Counted from the stretch's first letter, positions 8,632 through 18,420 are shown. The stretch is DNA of 64,000 nt from Opitutaceae bacterium (GCA_003164715.1 PLTZ01000054.1:1-64000), one strand, 5' to 3'. Notes: generated by a model not told the origin, from the letters alone. Translations and numbers: made by a program.

Positions 8632-9399
8632 ATGAACCTCTGGCAGGTCCGACGCCACTGGGACGCCCTCGCGAAGGACGACCCGTTCTTCGCGGTCCTC
8701 ACGGAGGCCCGCAAGCAGGGAAACCGCTGGGCGATCTCCGAGTTCTTCGCGACCGGCGTCGAGGAGGTGGCCCGCGACCTGGAGCAGGTGCGCCGGTGCG
8801 ACCCAAAGGTGAGGCTGCGCCGCGCGCTCGACTTCGGGTGCGGGGCCGGCCGCCTGACGCAGGCCCTGGCGCGCCACGTCGAGCGGGTGACCGGCGTCGA
8901 CATCTCGGAGCGGATGGTGGCGCTCGCGCGCCAGCACTGCAGCGACGAGCGCGTCTGCTTCGTCCAGAACGTGCGGCCGGACCTGAAGGTGTTTGCCTGC
9001 CGGTCGTTCGACCTGGTCTACAGCCGCATCACCCTCCAGCACATCGCGCCCCGCTATACGCGCCGCTACCTGCGGGAGTTCATCCGGGTCCTGGGGGCGG
9101 GGGGCGTCATGTCCGTCCAGATCCCGGACCGGGTCCCGGCCGGGGACCCCCCGGACCGCCTCAGGTTCTCGTTCTGGCCCCCGACCCTGTGGATGCGGAT
9201 CCGCCGGCACGTCCGCTACCATCACCCGGGCTGGTTTCCGGGAACCCCCAAGATGCAGATGTACGCGATCCCGAAGGACCAAGTGCTCGCGCTCCTGGCG
9301 GCCCTGGGCGCGGAGGTGCTCTCGGTTGAGAAGTGCGAGCACGGCGCCGTCGACAACTACGTCTACATCGCGCGCCGGCCCCCGGGCTGGGAGGAGTGA
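8632..9399 (+). CDS. SAM-dependent methyltransferase (class I)
   Basis: 255 residues. The SAM-binding motif I is ALDFGCGAGRLTQALA (about 64-79), followed by motif II VTGVDIS with the ribose-binding Asp, and a post-motif FDLVYSRITLQHI typical of type 11 methyltransferases. Its position, 8 nt after a membrane glycosyl-handling gene, suggests sugar O-methylation or chain capping. The acceptor is unknown. Confidence 0.88.
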   Translation: MNLWQVRRHWDALAKDDPFFAVLTEARKQGNRWAISEFFATGVEEVARDLEQVRRCDPKVRLRRALDFGCGAGRLTQALARHVERVTGVDISERMVALARQHCSDERVCFVQNVRPDLKVFACRSFDLVYSRITLQHIAPRYTRRYLREFIRVLGAGGVMSVQIPDRVPAGDPPDRLRFSFWPPTLWMRIRRHVRYHHPGWFPGTPKMQMYAIPKDQVLALLAALGAEVLSVEKCEHGAVDNYVYIARRPPGWEE

Positions 9400-9467
9400 C
9401 GCGGCCGGCCGCTGCCAGGAAATCCTGACACTTGCGCCCGTTGGTTCCCCCTGCGTCAGCCGCGGTG

Positions 9468-9479
9468 CCGCGATCGCGG
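9468..9479. other. 12-bp GC palindrome between genes
   Basis: CCGCGATCGCGG is a perfect palindrome inside a larger GCCGC...GCGGC arrangement. It lies in the 151-nt gap between the methyltransferase and the next membrane protein. It could fold in the transcript or bind a dimeric regulator. No promoter consensus is convincing in the rest of this gap. Confidence 0.3.
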
Positions 9480-9550
9480 AGCGGCAAGGTTGCCTGATGG
9501 GAAACGGAAATGCTTTGGCAATCTGAGCGCTGGAAATACCATGACGCCGG

Positions 9551-11383
9551 ATGAAACCTAACGGCCGCTGGCGACTATGGCTCCTTGCGACAGCGCTCGG
9601 GGCCGCGATCGTCGGGGCCAAGGCCGCCATCGTCTCCCGTTTCGGCACGGACATGCCGTACATGGACCAGCTGGCGAAGGAGGGGGAGATGATCCTTGCG
9701 CCCTTTTACGAGGGGAGCCTTAGAGCCCATGACTTCTTCGTCCCCCACAGTGAGCACAGGATCGCGCCCACGCTCGGTTTGAGTCTGCTCCTCGCGGCTG
9801 CCGGAGGCCAGTGGGACGCGAGGGTGGAGTGCGTCGCGAGCGCATTGCTTAACGCCGCGATCCTCGTGGGAATCGCGGCGTTCGCGTGGCGCGAGTTCTC
9901 AGCAAAATCCGGGCTCTTCGTGGCTTGGTTTCTCGCGATTCTCGGCAGCATGCCCCTGGCGTGGGAGAACATCGTCGTCGGGTTCCAGTCCCAGTTCTAT
10001 TTTCTGATCGGATTCTCCCTGGCCGCCATTTACGGCCTCCTGGCGCCCGGGGGTCCCCGAACGGGTCGGTGGTGGTGGGGCCTTGGCTGCGCGGGGCTCG
10101 CATCGGTGAGCATGGGCTCGGGCTTTTTCTGCGTCTTTCCCGTCGCGCTGGCTTCCAGTATCCGCCTGCTCACGCACCGGAACTGGCGATCAGCGGATTC
10201 GGTCACCCTCGGTGTTGCGGTGCTGCTCGCGGCCCTGGGCTGGTTTTTTCGCGCCGATGCGCCCTGGCACGCCGGGCTTCAGCCGAGAAACGCGGGGGAG
10301 TTCGCGCGCTTCATGCTGCGTTGCCTCGCCTGGCCGCGGCCCCAGTGGCCCTGGCTCGCCCTTTGGATTTGGCTTCCCTGGGTCGCATTTGCTGCGCGCG
10401 CCGTGTCCCGTCGCAGGATGGGCAGCAACCGGGATGAGATTGTCCTCGGATTCGGGGTCTGGGCCTTGCTGCAGGTGATTGCGGTTTCGCATTCCCGGGG
10501 CGTGGGCGGCGGAATTCCGGCAAATCGTTACGGGGATGTCTTCGCCATCGGCGTCGTCTCCAACCTCCTGATCCTCTTGTCCTATACCGGCGCCGGCCGC
10601 ACTCGGCGCGTCCTGACCGCGGCATGGGCGGGCAGCGTGTTGGCGGCCGGGGCCCTTTCAGTCCTGCCGGTGTGGAAGACGGAGTTGCCGGGAATGGCCG
10701 CCCGTTTCCGGGAATGCGAGCGAAACGTGGGCGGATACGTCCGAACCGGCGATGCCCGGTTCCTGGAAAAGGGGGAGGTCCCGCTGCCATTCCGGGACTG
10801 GTTGCGCAAGATCCTGGACCGGCCCGCGGTGAGGAACCTGCTTCCGGCGAGTGTCCGGGCGCCTCTGCCGTTCGTCCCGGACCCCACGGGCACGCATGAC
10901 TTTGTCCCAGGCAGCGGCTCGCCGGAGCCGGCGCCCCCCGATGCCCAAGCGTACTGGGGTTCGTACGGTCAGACGCGCCCGGCGGAGTTTCGCAGCATGC
11001 CGATCACTCCGACATCCTTTCATTTCTGGAAATTCGAGGTGGCCGGGCGGACCGGGGCCCCGAACGCCGCCCTGTGGCTCGAGACCCTGGGCGACCCGCC
11101 GGTGTCAAAGCAGGTGGTCCCGCCCCGCGAGCCTGAGGAGGGCTGGCGTTCGGCCTGGGTGAGAATACCGGACGGCGCTCCCTCGATCGTCGTTTATGCT
11201 CGCACAAAGGGACCTGCGGGCTGGCTTTCCTTCAGCGCGCCTGTGGAGGAGTCCACCCTTTCGGAGCTGGTCCGGCGTTTTGCACAGCAGGGTTTCTGGG
11301 TGTGGGCCGGCGGCATCGTCCTCTTGATTGCGGCCACGGTTGTCGTCGTTCAGCCCGCCGGCGGACGCTCAAACCGCACGTAG
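9551..11383 (+). CDS. Large polytopic membrane protein of unknown function
   Basis: 610 residues from ATG 9551. An N-terminal helix is followed by a loop with GTDMPYMDQLAKEGE and HDFFVPHSEHRIAPT. The His/Glu-rich PHSEHR stretch recurs in membrane proteins of exopolysaccharide clusters. About nine helices follow up to residue 380. A soluble region (about 385-580) comes next, and the protein ends with one more helix (FWVWAGGIVLLIAATVVVV). This is a GT-C-like layout, but no family catalytic signature is certain. A convergent gene begins 95 nt downstream. Confidence 0.55.
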   Translation: MKPNGRWRLWLLATALGAAIVGAKAAIVSRFGTDMPYMDQLAKEGEMILAPFYEGSLRAHDFFVPHSEHRIAPTLGLSLLLAAAGGQWDARVECVASALLNAAILVGIAAFAWREFSAKSGLFVAWFLAILGSMPLAWENIVVGFQSQFYFLIGFSLAAIYGLLAPGGPRTGRWWWGLGCAGLASVSMGSGFFCVFPVALASSIRLLTHRNWRSADSVTLGVAVLLAALGWFFRADAPWHAGLQPRNAGEFARFMLRCLAWPRPQWPWLALWIWLPWVAFAARAVSRRRMGSNRDEIVLGFGVWALLQVIAVSHSRGVGGGIPANRYGDVFAIGVVSNLLILLSYTGAGRTRRVLTAAWAGSVLAAGALSVLPVWKTELPGMAARFRECERNVGGYVRTGDARFLEKGEVPLPFRDWLRKILDRPAVRNLLPASVRAPLPFVPDPTGTHDFVPGSGSPEPAPPDAQAYWGSYGQTRPAEFRSMPITPTSFHFWKFEVAGRTGAPNAALWLETLGDPPVSKQVVPPREPEEGWRSAWVRIPDGAPSIVVYARTKGPAGWLSFSAPVEESTLSELVRRFAQQGFWVWAGGIVLLIAATVVVVQPAGGRSNRT

Positions 11384-11428
11384 ATTCGGATTTCATCCTT
11401 GTCAGGGTGGAGGCGCAGGAAACCTATG

Positions 11429-11447
11429 CGGTGCGGTTCACGCACCG
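11429..11447. terminator. Hairpin between convergent genes
   Basis: CGGTGCG (11429-11435) and CGCACCG (11441-11447) pair perfectly over a 5-nt loop in the 95-nt space between two convergent gene ends (11383 and 11479). The location fits a bidirectional terminator, but neither side has a good T-run, so the call rests on position and stem strength. Confidence 0.45.
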
Positions 11448-11478
11448 GCCGAAGGGGTTCACGCGGGCGCTCGCCCAG

Positions 11479-13131
11479 CTATAGGTAGGCGAGCGTCTGG
11501 AGGCGCCGACGGTAGCGGGCCCCGATGACGGCGGGCGCAAATCGCTCCTCGATCGTGCGCCGCGCGGCTGCGCCCAGCTGCGCCGCCTCGGCGGGGTTGG
11601 ACGCGACCCGCCTCATGAGTTCCGACGCGTGGCCCACGTCGGCCTGCGCCCACGTGGAACCCTTGGAATAGGGCCCGTGGTTCTCGGCCAGGGCCTCCAG
11701 GGTGTAGCGCACGGGGTACCCGTTCACGTGGTTCACGTACTCCGCGGTCGCCGACCAGTCGGTCGAAATGGCGGGCTTGCCGAGGTACATGCATTCGGCG
11801 ATCGCCAGGCCGAACCCCTCGGAGCGGTGGAGCGAGACGAAGCAGTCGCAGGCGGCCTCGAGCGCGTAGACGTCGGCGCGCGAGAGCGTCTCGCTGATGA
11901 TGACTGTCCCGGGAAGGTCCCGGACGGCGTCCCGAAGCGCCGCGAAGTCCGCGGCGTTGAGGTCCGCGTTCTGCACCTTGATCACCAGGGAGGCGTTCCC
12001 CGTGGCGAGGCCCGACCTGCGGAACGCCTCGATGACGGCGCCCGGATTCTTGCGCGCCGTGTAGGAGTTCAGGTCGAAGAGGCAGAGGAAGAGAAACCGG
12101 CCGGCGGGCAGGCCGAAGCGCGCGCGCAGGGACGCGGGGGTCCCTGCGGGGCGCTCGAAGCCGATCGCGTGCGGCATGGTGAGCACCGGGAGGACCGACT
12201 TGAGTGCCAGCGACTCCTTCACAAAGTTGCTCGGGCACCAGATTTCGTCGAAAAAGTCGAGGGACGACATCCAGGCGTCCGGGAAATCCGGGAGCTCCCA
12301 CGCGAAATACCCGATGTTGTACTTGCCGTCCCTGAACTGCACGCCGTGGTGGTGGTCGATGTCGCGCGCGACGGGCGGGTCGATGTGAAACACATTCGCC
12401 CCGTAGGGGTTCGTATCCTCGAGCCGCCCCGAGTACGTGGTGTCGCCGAGGCGGTTGCGGCAGTTGAGCTTGAGGGGCACCAAGGCGATCGGAAGCGACA
12501 CCGCGTCGGCGGCCCGCACCATGCAGCGGGCCGATTCCCCGATCCCCAAGTCGGCCGAGAGGAACCCGACGACATTCAACCCGGTGCGCAGGTGGGCGCG
12601 GCCGAAGTCGGCGCAGTAGGGGCTCTCCCGCTTCGAGAAATCGTAGATCCGCTCTCCCGCGCCCGACTCGACCGTGAGGAGCCGCACCTGCCGGTTCTTG
12701 TTCTGGGCGCGGAAGCGCTGGATCGGCCCGAAGCGGGTCACCCGCCCGAGCCACGCCAGGGCGTTCGTGAAGCCGCACCCGTGGAGCCGCAGCGTCACGA
12801 CGGAGCCCTTCTGGGCGGACACGGGCTCGAGTGCCAGGCGCGCCTCCCACGGGCCGGGACCAGCCGCGCGGATCTCGGCGACGCTCTTCCCGTCCAAGAG
12901 CACCTCGAGGACCGGGAAGGCCCTTTCCGGGCCGCGCGCCTGCGGATGGGCGAGGAACTCGCCCTTCAGGACAATGCAGGAGATGTCCGCCACCGGGGGC
13001 AGGTGGATAAAGGCGCTCTCGCGCAGCCAGGCCGAGCGGATCGAGAACTCGTCAAAGTACAGCCCCGAGTAGCGGGTGAAGCGCCGGGCGAAGGCGCCGC
13101 CGTACGGGCGGGTGTGGGGGAGCGTGGACAT
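11479..13131 (-). CDS. GT4-family glycosyltransferase with N-terminal beta-rich domain
   Basis: 550 residues. Residues about 1-165 look like a beta-sandwich module: alternating strands, FPVLEVLLDGKSVAEI, VVTLRLHGCGF. This is not part of the catalytic fold. The GT4 part starts near LNVVGFLSADLGIGESARCM and contains FLCLFDLNSYTARKNPGAV, ISETLSRADVYALEAACDCF and SLHRSEGFGLAIAECMYLGK, with the E-x7-E glutamates. The extra domain may bind carbohydrate or membrane. The gene is 2 nt from the upstream GT2 gene, which suggests cotranscription. Confidence 0.85.
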   Translation of the reverse strand: MSTLPHTRPYGGAFARRFTRYSGLYFDEFSIRSAWLRESAFIHLPPVADISCIVLKGEFLAHPQARGPERAFPVLEVLLDGKSVAEIRAAGPGPWEARLALEPVSAQKGSVVTLRLHGCGFTNALAWLGRVTRFGPIQRFRAQNKNRQVRLLTVESGAGERIYDFSKRESPYCADFGRAHLRTGLNVVGFLSADLGIGESARCMVRAADAVSLPIALVPLKLNCRNRLGDTTYSGRLEDTNPYGANVFHIDPPVARDIDHHHGVQFRDGKYNIGYFAWELPDFPDAWMSSLDFFDEIWCPSNFVKESLALKSVLPVLTMPHAIGFERPAGTPASLRARFGLPAGRFLFLCLFDLNSYTARKNPGAVIEAFRRSGLATGNASLVIKVQNADLNAADFAALRDAVRDLPGTVIISETLSRADVYALEAACDCFVSLHRSEGFGLAIAECMYLGKPAISTDWSATAEYVNHVNGYPVRYTLEALAENHGPYSKGSTWAQADVGHASELMRRVASNPAEAAQLGAAARRTIEERFAPAVIGARYRRRLQTLAYL

Positions 13132-13133
13132 GC

Positions 13134-14102
13134 CTAATGGGAGAACATTTCACGCCACCGGGCGAGCTCGAGATCGATGGCGGCGTTGGCGGGGGCGAGC
13201 GAGACGTCGGGCGGCCGGACCTTGGCGTGGAGCAGGTAGAGGCCCGCCCGCACCGCCGCCGCCCGATCCTCGATGTCCCGCGGCTCGACAATAAGCCTCC
13301 AGAAGTACTCGTGGGCCTCCGGGCGGTGGTAGGCGTTGGCCACGGCCACGGCAAGGGGGTCCCGCCATTGCCGCACGAGCCTCCAGGTGTTCTCCTCGTC
13401 GCGGCGCTTGCGCCCGGGCGACGAGCTCACGTGGTGGAGGACCCTGCTGCGCAGGGCGACGACGTTCACGAGGCCCGCCTGCCGGGCGCGCAGGCAGAGG
13501 TCCACGTCCTCGCAGCCGTTAAAATAGGCCTCGTCAAAGCCGCCCAGCCGGCGCCAGGTCGCGGCCCGGACGAGGACGCAGGCCCCCGTGACAGCGAAGG
13601 CCCTGCGGCGGGGCCGAAGGAGGACGGACAGCGGGTGGGGGAGCCGGCGGTCGTGCTCGGGCTTGCCCTTCTCGTTAACGAAGATCCCGGCGTGGTCGAC
13701 CGCGCCCAAGGCTGCGTCGATCTGCACGTTGCCCACGAGGCCCGCCCGCCAGCCGAGGAGCCGCAGCGCCCAGAGCATGGGCGCAAGCCAGCCGCGGCCA
13801 AGCACCAGGTCGTTGTTGAGGAGCGCGAGGATCCGGCCCCTCGCCACCGATGCGCCGCGGTTCGTCGCGGCGCCAAAGCCCATGTTCCGGTCGTTCAGGA
13901 GGACGCGGTAGGGTTCGCCCAGGGCGGCGATCCACTCGCGGGTCCCGTCGGTGCTGCCGTCGTCGACCAGGATCACCTCGTAGCTAAAGCCGCCGGGGAT
14001 CGACTCGCGCAGGCTCGCGAGCATGGCCTGCGTGCGGCCAAGGCAGTTGAACAGCGGCGTGATGACGCTCAGGCGCGGCGTGCCGGAACTCCTCGGTGAC
14101 AC
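13134..14102 (-). CDS. GT2-family glycosyltransferase (rhamnosyltransferase-like)
   Basis: 322 residues from a GTG at 14102. GT-A motifs: SVITPLFNC at the first strand, VILVDDGSTDGTREW, the NMGFGAATNRG block and ALLNNDLVL, which holds the DxD-like metal site. Later, FNGCEDVDLCLRARQAG matches the ED-x-D-L block of rhamnosyltransferase-type GT2 enzymes. It lies directly upstream of the rml genes' stop in the same direction, which fits use of a dTDP-6-deoxy sugar, though this is inference. Confidence 0.87.
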   Translation of the reverse strand: MSPRSSGTPRLSVITPLFNCLGRTQAMLASLRESIPGGFSYEVILVDDGSTDGTREWIAALGEPYRVLLNDRNMGFGAATNRGASVARGRILALLNNDLVLGRGWLAPMLWALRLLGWRAGLVGNVQIDAALGAVDHAGIFVNEKGKPEHDRRLPHPLSVLLRPRRRAFAVTGACVLVRAATWRRLGGFDEAYFNGCEDVDLCLRARQAGLVNVVALRSRVLHHVSSSPGRKRRDEENTWRLVRQWRDPLAVAVANAYHRPEAHEYFWRLIVEPRDIEDRAAAVRAGLYLLHAKVRPPDVSLAPANAAIDLELARWREMFSH

Positions 14103-14115
14103 GGGTTCCGGCCTC

Positions 14116-14991
14116 CTATTGCCCGGAGAGAAGCCCGCGCAGGTAGTGGGCGTAGCTCGACCTGCCGAGCTTCGCGATGTTCGCCTCGAACTGGGCGGTG
14201 TCGATCCAGCCCTGGCGCCACGCGATCTCCTCGAGGCAGGCGATCTTCAGGCCCTGGCGGTTCTCGATGACGTGGACAAACTGCGCGGCCTCAAGCAGCG
14301 AGTCGTGCGTCCCGGTGTCGAGCCAGGCCGTCCCGCGCCCGAGGACCTCGACGTGCAGGCTGCCGGCCGCGAGGTACAGGAGGTTTAAGTCGGTGATCTC
14401 GAGCTCGCCGCGCTTGGAGGGCTTCAGGCTGCGCGCGAGCGACACGACCTGCGCGTCGTAGAAATAGATCCCCGGGACGGCGACGCTCGACTTCGGCTCT
14501 GCGGGCTTCTCCTCGAGCGAGATCACGCGGCCGTCGGCGGCGAACTCGACGACGCCGTAGGCCGAGGGGTTGGAGACGTGGTAGCCGAAGATCGTCGCGC
14601 CCTTTGAGCGCGCGTCGGCCGCGGCGAACCTGGCCGGCAGGTCGTGCCCGTAGAACAGGTTGTCGCCGAGGATGAGTGCACTCGGGGCGCCCCCGATGAA
14701 GTCGGCGCCGATGATGAACGCCTGGGCAAGGCCCTCGGGACTCGGCTGCGCCGCGTAGTCGATCCGCATGCCGAGCTGGGCGCCGTCGCCTAGGAGGCGC
14801 TGAAACAGCGGAAGATCCTGCGGGGTCGAGATAAGGAGCACCTCGCGGATCCTGGCCAGCATCAGCGCGGACAGCGGGTAGTACACCATCGGCTTGTCGT
14901 ACACCGGCATGAGCTGCTTGCTGACGGCGATCGTGAGCGGGTAGAGCCGGGTTCCGGAGCCGCCTGCTAGAATGATCCCTTTGCGATTCAT
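14116..14991 (-). CDS. rmlA: Glucose-1-phosphate thymidylyltransferase RmlA
   Basis: 291 residues, the normal length. It makes dTDP-glucose from dTTP and glucose 1-phosphate, the first step of dTDP-rhamnose synthesis. The signature [11 protein letters not shown] is near residue 9, followed by [24 protein letters not shown] and [10 protein letters not shown], with [18 protein letters not shown] near the end. The start is ATG 14991, since the longer frame only reads through rmlB. It lies 20 nt downstream of rmlB in the same operon. Confidence 0.97.
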   Translation of the reverse strand: MNRKGIILAGGSGTRLYPLTIAVSKQLMPVYDKPMVYYPLSALMLARIREVLLISTPQDLPLFQRLLGDGAQLGMRIDYAAQPSPEGLAQAFIIGADFIGGAPSALILGDNLFYGHDLPARFAAADARSKGATIFGYHVSNPSAYGVVEFAADGRVISLEEKPAEPKSSVAVPGIYFYDAQVVSLARSLKPSKRGELEITDLNLLYLAAGSLHVEVLGRGTAWLDTGTHDSLLEAAQFVHVIENRQGLKIACLEEIAWRQGWIDTAQFEANIAKLGRSSYAHYLRGLLSGQ

Positions 14992-15011
14992 ATTGGGGAG
15001 ATTGACGGGGT

Positions 15012-16079
15012 TCAGGCCGTCTTGCCGAGCCTTTCGCGCGCATACCGCTTGGCCGTGACCTCGTCGCACCACGCGCGGTTCGCCAGGTACCAGTCGACGG
15101 TTTTCGAGAGGCCGGACTCGAACGACTCCTGCGGGCGCCACCCAAGCTCCCGTTCGAGCTTCGAGCAGTCGATCGCGTACCGGCGGTCGTGGCCCGGCCG
15201 GTCGGCGACGAATTCGATCTGCGAGGCATAGGGCCTTCGGTCCTTGCGCGGGGACCGCGCGTCGAGGAGCGCGCAGATGAGCCGCACCGCGTCCACGTTG
15301 GCCGTCTGGTTCATGCCCCCGACGTTGTAGGTCTCGCCGGGGCGGCCGCGCCCGAGGACCAGATCGATCGCCCGGCAGTGGTCCTCGACGTAGAGCCAGT
15401 CGCGGATCTGCCGGCCGTCGCCATAGACCGGGAGCGGCCGGCCCTCGAGCGCGTTCAGGATCACCAGCGGGAAGAGCTTCTCCGGGAAGTGATACGGACC
15501 GTAGTTGTTCGAGCAGTTGGTGGTAAGGGTCGGCAGGCCGAAGGTGTGGCGGTAGGCCCGCACGAGGTGGTCGCTCGCGGCCTTCGAGGCGGCGTACGGG
15601 GAGTTGGGCGCGAACGCGGTCTCCTCGGTGAACGCGGGCGCCGAAGGGGACAGGGTCCCGTAGACCTCGTCCGTCGAGACGTGCTGGAAGCGGAACGCCC
15701 CCCGGCGGGGCTTCGGCAGGCCGCACCAGTGGCGCCGGGCGGCCTCCAGCAGGCGCAGCGTGCCGACGACGTTCGTCTGCACGAAGGGCTCGGGGGAGTC
15801 GATCGACCGGTCGACGTGGCTTTCGGCGGCGAAGTTGACGACGCAGTCCACCGCATGCTCGGAAAGGAGCCGCGCGACGAGCGGCGCGTCGCCAATGTCC
15901 CCGTGGACGAAGAGGTACCGGGGATCACCCGCGACCCGCTCGAGGTTCGCGGGGTTGCCGGCGTACGTGAGCTTGTCCAGGTTGACCATGCGGGCGACGG
16001 CGGCGCCCCGTTCCGCGAGCAGGTGCCGGATGAAGTTGCTCCCGATGAACCCGCAGCCTCCGGTGACAAGGACATTCAT
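15012..16079 (-). CDS. rmlB: dTDP-glucose 4,6-dehydratase RmlB
   Basis: 355 residues, an extended SDR. The NAD motif [10 protein letters not shown] starts at residue 7. The catalytic dehydratase motif STDEVYG (135-141) supplies Asp137 and Glu138, and Tyr162-xxx-Lys166 (YAASK) is in place. The segment [14 protein letters not shown] is the family substrate loop. The product is dTDP-4-keto-6-deoxyglucose. The gene ends 20 nt before rmlA and begins 5 nt after the epimerase/reductase gene. Confidence 0.97.
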   Translation of the reverse strand: MNVLVTGGCGFIGSNFIRHLLAERGAAVARMVNLDKLTYAGNPANLERVAGDPRYLFVHGDIGDAPLVARLLSEHAVDCVVNFAAESHVDRSIDSPEPFVQTNVVGTLRLLEAARRHWCGLPKPRRGAFRFQHVSTDEVYGTLSPSAPAFTEETAFAPNSPYAASKAASDHLVRAYRHTFGLPTLTTNCSNNYGPYHFPEKLFPLVILNALEGRPLPVYGDGRQIRDWLYVEDHCRAIDLVLGRGRPGETYNVGGMNQTANVDAVRLICALLDARSPRKDRRPYASQIEFVADRPGHDRRYAIDCSKLERELGWRPQESFESGLSKTVDWYLANRAWCDEVTAKRYARERLGKTA

Positions 16080-16084
16080 TGCGC

Positions 16085-16957
16085 TTAGGCGGCCCTCTTC
16101 CAGGCCTTCAAGTCGCGCTCGATCGCCTCGTGCACGGGGGAGAGGCGGATCCCGACCCCGGCCAGCTTGGAGGGGTCGAGGACGCAGTTCGAGCGGGGCG
16201 TCCTCGCCGCCGCGCTCATGAACTCCTCCTCGCTGGCGAAAAAGGAGAACTCCTTGGCGCAGACCCCCGAGCGTCGGATCAGCTCCACCACCTCGCGGGT
16301 TGTCACCTTGCCCGGGTTCGTGACATTGTAGGTCCCGAAGGGCACGCGCTTCGCCCAGCAGTCCAAGGTGGCCTCCGCGAACTCATCGAGCTCCGAGATC
16401 GAGTTGGTCACGTCGAGGAGCTTCGCGTAGCGCATGAGCTTTGTCAGATAGTTGCGCGGGTTGTCGACACGCTCGAACGGGATCCTCAGGCGCCAGACGA
16501 AGAGGTTGGGATGGCCAGCCAGGACCTCCTCGCCGAGCCCCTTCGTCCCGCTGTAGAACGAGCAGCGTTTCGCCCGGAACGTGAAGTTGGGCTCGTCAAT
16601 CTCCGTGAAGCCCGCCGCGCCGGGACCGTCCCCGCTGAAGATGCACCCCGAGGAGACGTGGCCCCAGGGAACCCCCGCGGCCTCGCACGCCTGCGCGACA
16701 AGCCCGGGGAGCACGGCATTGCCGAGAAGGCACTCCGCCTTGTCCAGCTCGCAGGCGTCCACGTTGGGCTTCCCCGTGTAGCCCGCCGCGTTGATGAGAA
16801 ACTCGGGGCGGTCCTTTAGCAGCGCGTCGCGCAGCGTGTCCGGGCGGGTGTAGTCGACCTCCGAACGGCGCAGGCTGCAGAAGGCGATGGCCCTGCGTCT
16901 GAAGAGCGCCTGATAGGCCTGTCCGACATATCCCGAGCCTCCGAGTAGATAAATCAT
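16085..16957 (-). CDS. NRS/ER-type dTDP-4-keto-6-deoxyglucose 3,5-epimerase/4-reductase
   Basis: 290 residues from ATG 16957. It is an RmlD-superfamily SDR (GGSGYVGQ, Y135-x3-K139), but it matches the plant/viral bifunctional NRS/ER enzymes block by block: [12 protein letters not shown] (56-67), SSGCIF (102-107), PNF before the YSGTK site, [24 protein letters not shown], and [12 protein letters not shown] near the C-terminus. The Cys of GCIF (105) and the Lys of LTK (173) align by eye with residues I recall as the plant enzyme's epimerase acid/base pair. No rmlC occurs in the window, so this one protein probably converts the RmlB product to dTDP-L-rhamnose. Confidence 0.82.
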   Translation of the reverse strand: MIYLLGGSGYVGQAYQALFRRRAIAFCSLRRSEVDYTRPDTLRDALLKDRPEFLINAAGYTGKPNVDACELDKAECLLGNAVLPGLVAQACEAAGVPWGHVSSGCIFSGDGPGAAGFTEIDEPNFTFRAKRCSFYSGTKGLGEEVLAGHPNLFVWRLRIPFERVDNPRNYLTKLMRYAKLLDVTNSISELDEFAEATLDCWAKRVPFGTYNVTNPGKVTTREVVELIRRSGVCAKEFSFFASEEEFMSAAARTPRSNCVLDPSKLAGVGIRLSPVHEAIERDLKAWKRAA

Positions 16958-17029
16958 TGAGAGTGGAACGGGTAAGCCAATCGATCGGGCGGGGGGAAAC
17001 AAGGGTTTTTGAACGCTCCCGACAGCGAT

Positions 17030-18406
17030 TCAGACCGTCCTTGAGGCTATGGACGCCAGGATCGCGGTCAATCCGGCGCAGTTTGCAGCCAGCGCCGCCC
17101 ATGACAGGCCGGAGCGAATCCTCGGGAACCCGCCATGCAGGGCCTCCTGCCACGCGGCGGCGAGCCCCAAGACGACCGGTGGGAGGTAGCGCCCGGCAAG
17201 GCCCGGGACATGCTGCGCTCCCACCGTCCCGAAGGAGACCCAGAGCGCCAGGGCAACAAGGAAGAGAACGGCGAAGGATTGAAGGGCCAACGCAGCGGCC
17301 CACTTCCAGTCGGCGGCCTCCCTCCAGGATCCGCAGGTCACGAGGCCGGCTAGGACAACAAAGGAAAGCCATGAGAGAGGCCTGTAAAGCCCGGGCGGGA
17401 TCCATCCGCCGACGTCGCAGAACATGTGCGGCCACTGTGGGGCGAGGTCGTTCGCCAGAAGAAGATTCCGGAAGGGTTCGATGAACCGTCGAGGGTCGCC
17501 GATGAACCAGGCCTTCTGAGCGGCAAGCGGCGGGTGGTCCGGCTTGAACCAGCGGGCCACGTCGACATTCATGTTCGCGCGGTTCCAGGCATACCACGCC
17601 CCAGCCGCGCACAGGAAATACGCGCAGAGGCAGCCGAACCTGGCGCGCCGCGAGCCAAAGTGCCTCTCCGGTATCAGCGCGATGCAGGCGAGCAAAGCGA
17701 CGGCGGTGGGCTTCAGAAGGACCGTAACGAGTCCCGCCGAAAGGACGACGGCGAGATCCACCGCGGACGCCCGTGCCGCTTGCGCGCGAAGGCGCCATGC
17801 GCTCGCCATCAGGAGGAGCGGCGCGGCGAAGTTGATCCCGTCCGCGCTCACGGAGGCCGCCTGGATCACGCTCAGGGGAAATGTGGCGACGATCAGTGCG
17901 CCCCAGTGGAAGTGCGGTAGGAGCTCAAGCGCGGCGACGACGAAGGCGATGTATCCGGCGAGGTTGCACAGACAGGCTGCCCTGTGTGCCGAAAGGGGCG
18001 ACGGTGTCACCCAAGCCGCAATTCGCATGCCGGCGGCCTGGAGCGCGTAGTTAGCCGGGCTGTAGATCGCGGTGTTGGTAAACTCCACCCGCGTGGTGCC
18101 GGAGTCCTTCAGCGATCTGGCGGCGAGCGCCGACCAACCCTGGAGCGTGCCAAAATCGTGGCCGTCCCAGTAGGACCTCCAGAGCGTGTTCACGAAGTCG
18201 ACATGGCTCCGGGGGAGGGTGCCGCCCACCGCGGTTTCCGAATAGTACTCCGGCCGCATCCGGCCCTCCGACACCTGCAGGGCCCTGAAATAGTGGCTCG
18301 GGCCGTCGAATGTGGCGGCGGGCGGGACCAGGAAGACCGCCGGGATCCCAAAGAGGGCGCCCACCAGGAGGGCGAGGCGGGATTCGAGGCGCAGCCGGAC
18401 GCTCAT
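17030..18406 (-). CDS. DUF2142-like polytopic membrane protein
   Basis: About 458 residues from ATG 18406; a TTG six codons upstream would overlap the preceding region. A first helix is followed by FDGPSHYFRALQVSEGRM, which matches the DUF2142 opening (DEPAH-x-YRA-x-Q-x-SEG). Later come SPANYALQAAGM, ATFPLSVIQAASVSADG and, near the C-terminus, LAGRYLPPVVLGL, the GRY-x-P block. About ten helices. DUF2142 members are common in polysaccharide clusters and are suspected GT-C relatives. No enzymatic role is proven. Confidence 0.72.
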   Translation of the reverse strand: MSVRLRLESRLALLVGALFGIPAVFLVPPAATFDGPSHYFRALQVSEGRMRPEYYSETAVGGTLPRSHVDFVNTLWRSYWDGHDFGTLQGWSALAARSLKDSGTTRVEFTNTAIYSPANYALQAAGMRIAAWVTPSPLSAHRAACLCNLAGYIAFVVAALELLPHFHWGALIVATFPLSVIQAASVSADGINFAAPLLLMASAWRLRAQAARASAVDLAVVLSAGLVTVLLKPTAVALLACIALIPERHFGSRRARFGCLCAYFLCAAGAWYAWNRANMNVDVARWFKPDHPPLAAQKAWFIGDPRRFIEPFRNLLLANDLAPQWPHMFCDVGGWIPPGLYRPLSWLSFVVLAGLVTCGSWREAADWKWAAALALQSFAVLFLVALALWVSFGTVGAQHVPGLAGRYLPPVVLGLAAAWQEALHGGFPRIRSGLSWAALAANCAGLTAILASIASRTV

Positions 18407-18420
18407 TGCCGAGCAGGGGG

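Noticed and set aside
11629-13137. 502-residue open frame on the plus strand
   Set aside because: It is antisense to the GT4 gene, which has clear family motifs. The frame has low-complexity composition and no recognisable domain.
14992-15726. Upstream extension of rmlA to a 536-residue protein
   Set aside because: The added part reads through rmlB in another frame. RmlA starts naturally at ATG 14991 with its conserved N-terminus.
16085-16957. Simple RmlD (dTDP-4-dehydrorhamnose reductase)
   Set aside because: The fold is shared, but the GCIF, NPRN-x-LTK, TNPG and PRSN blocks match the bifunctional NRS/ER enzymes much better, and rmlC is missing.
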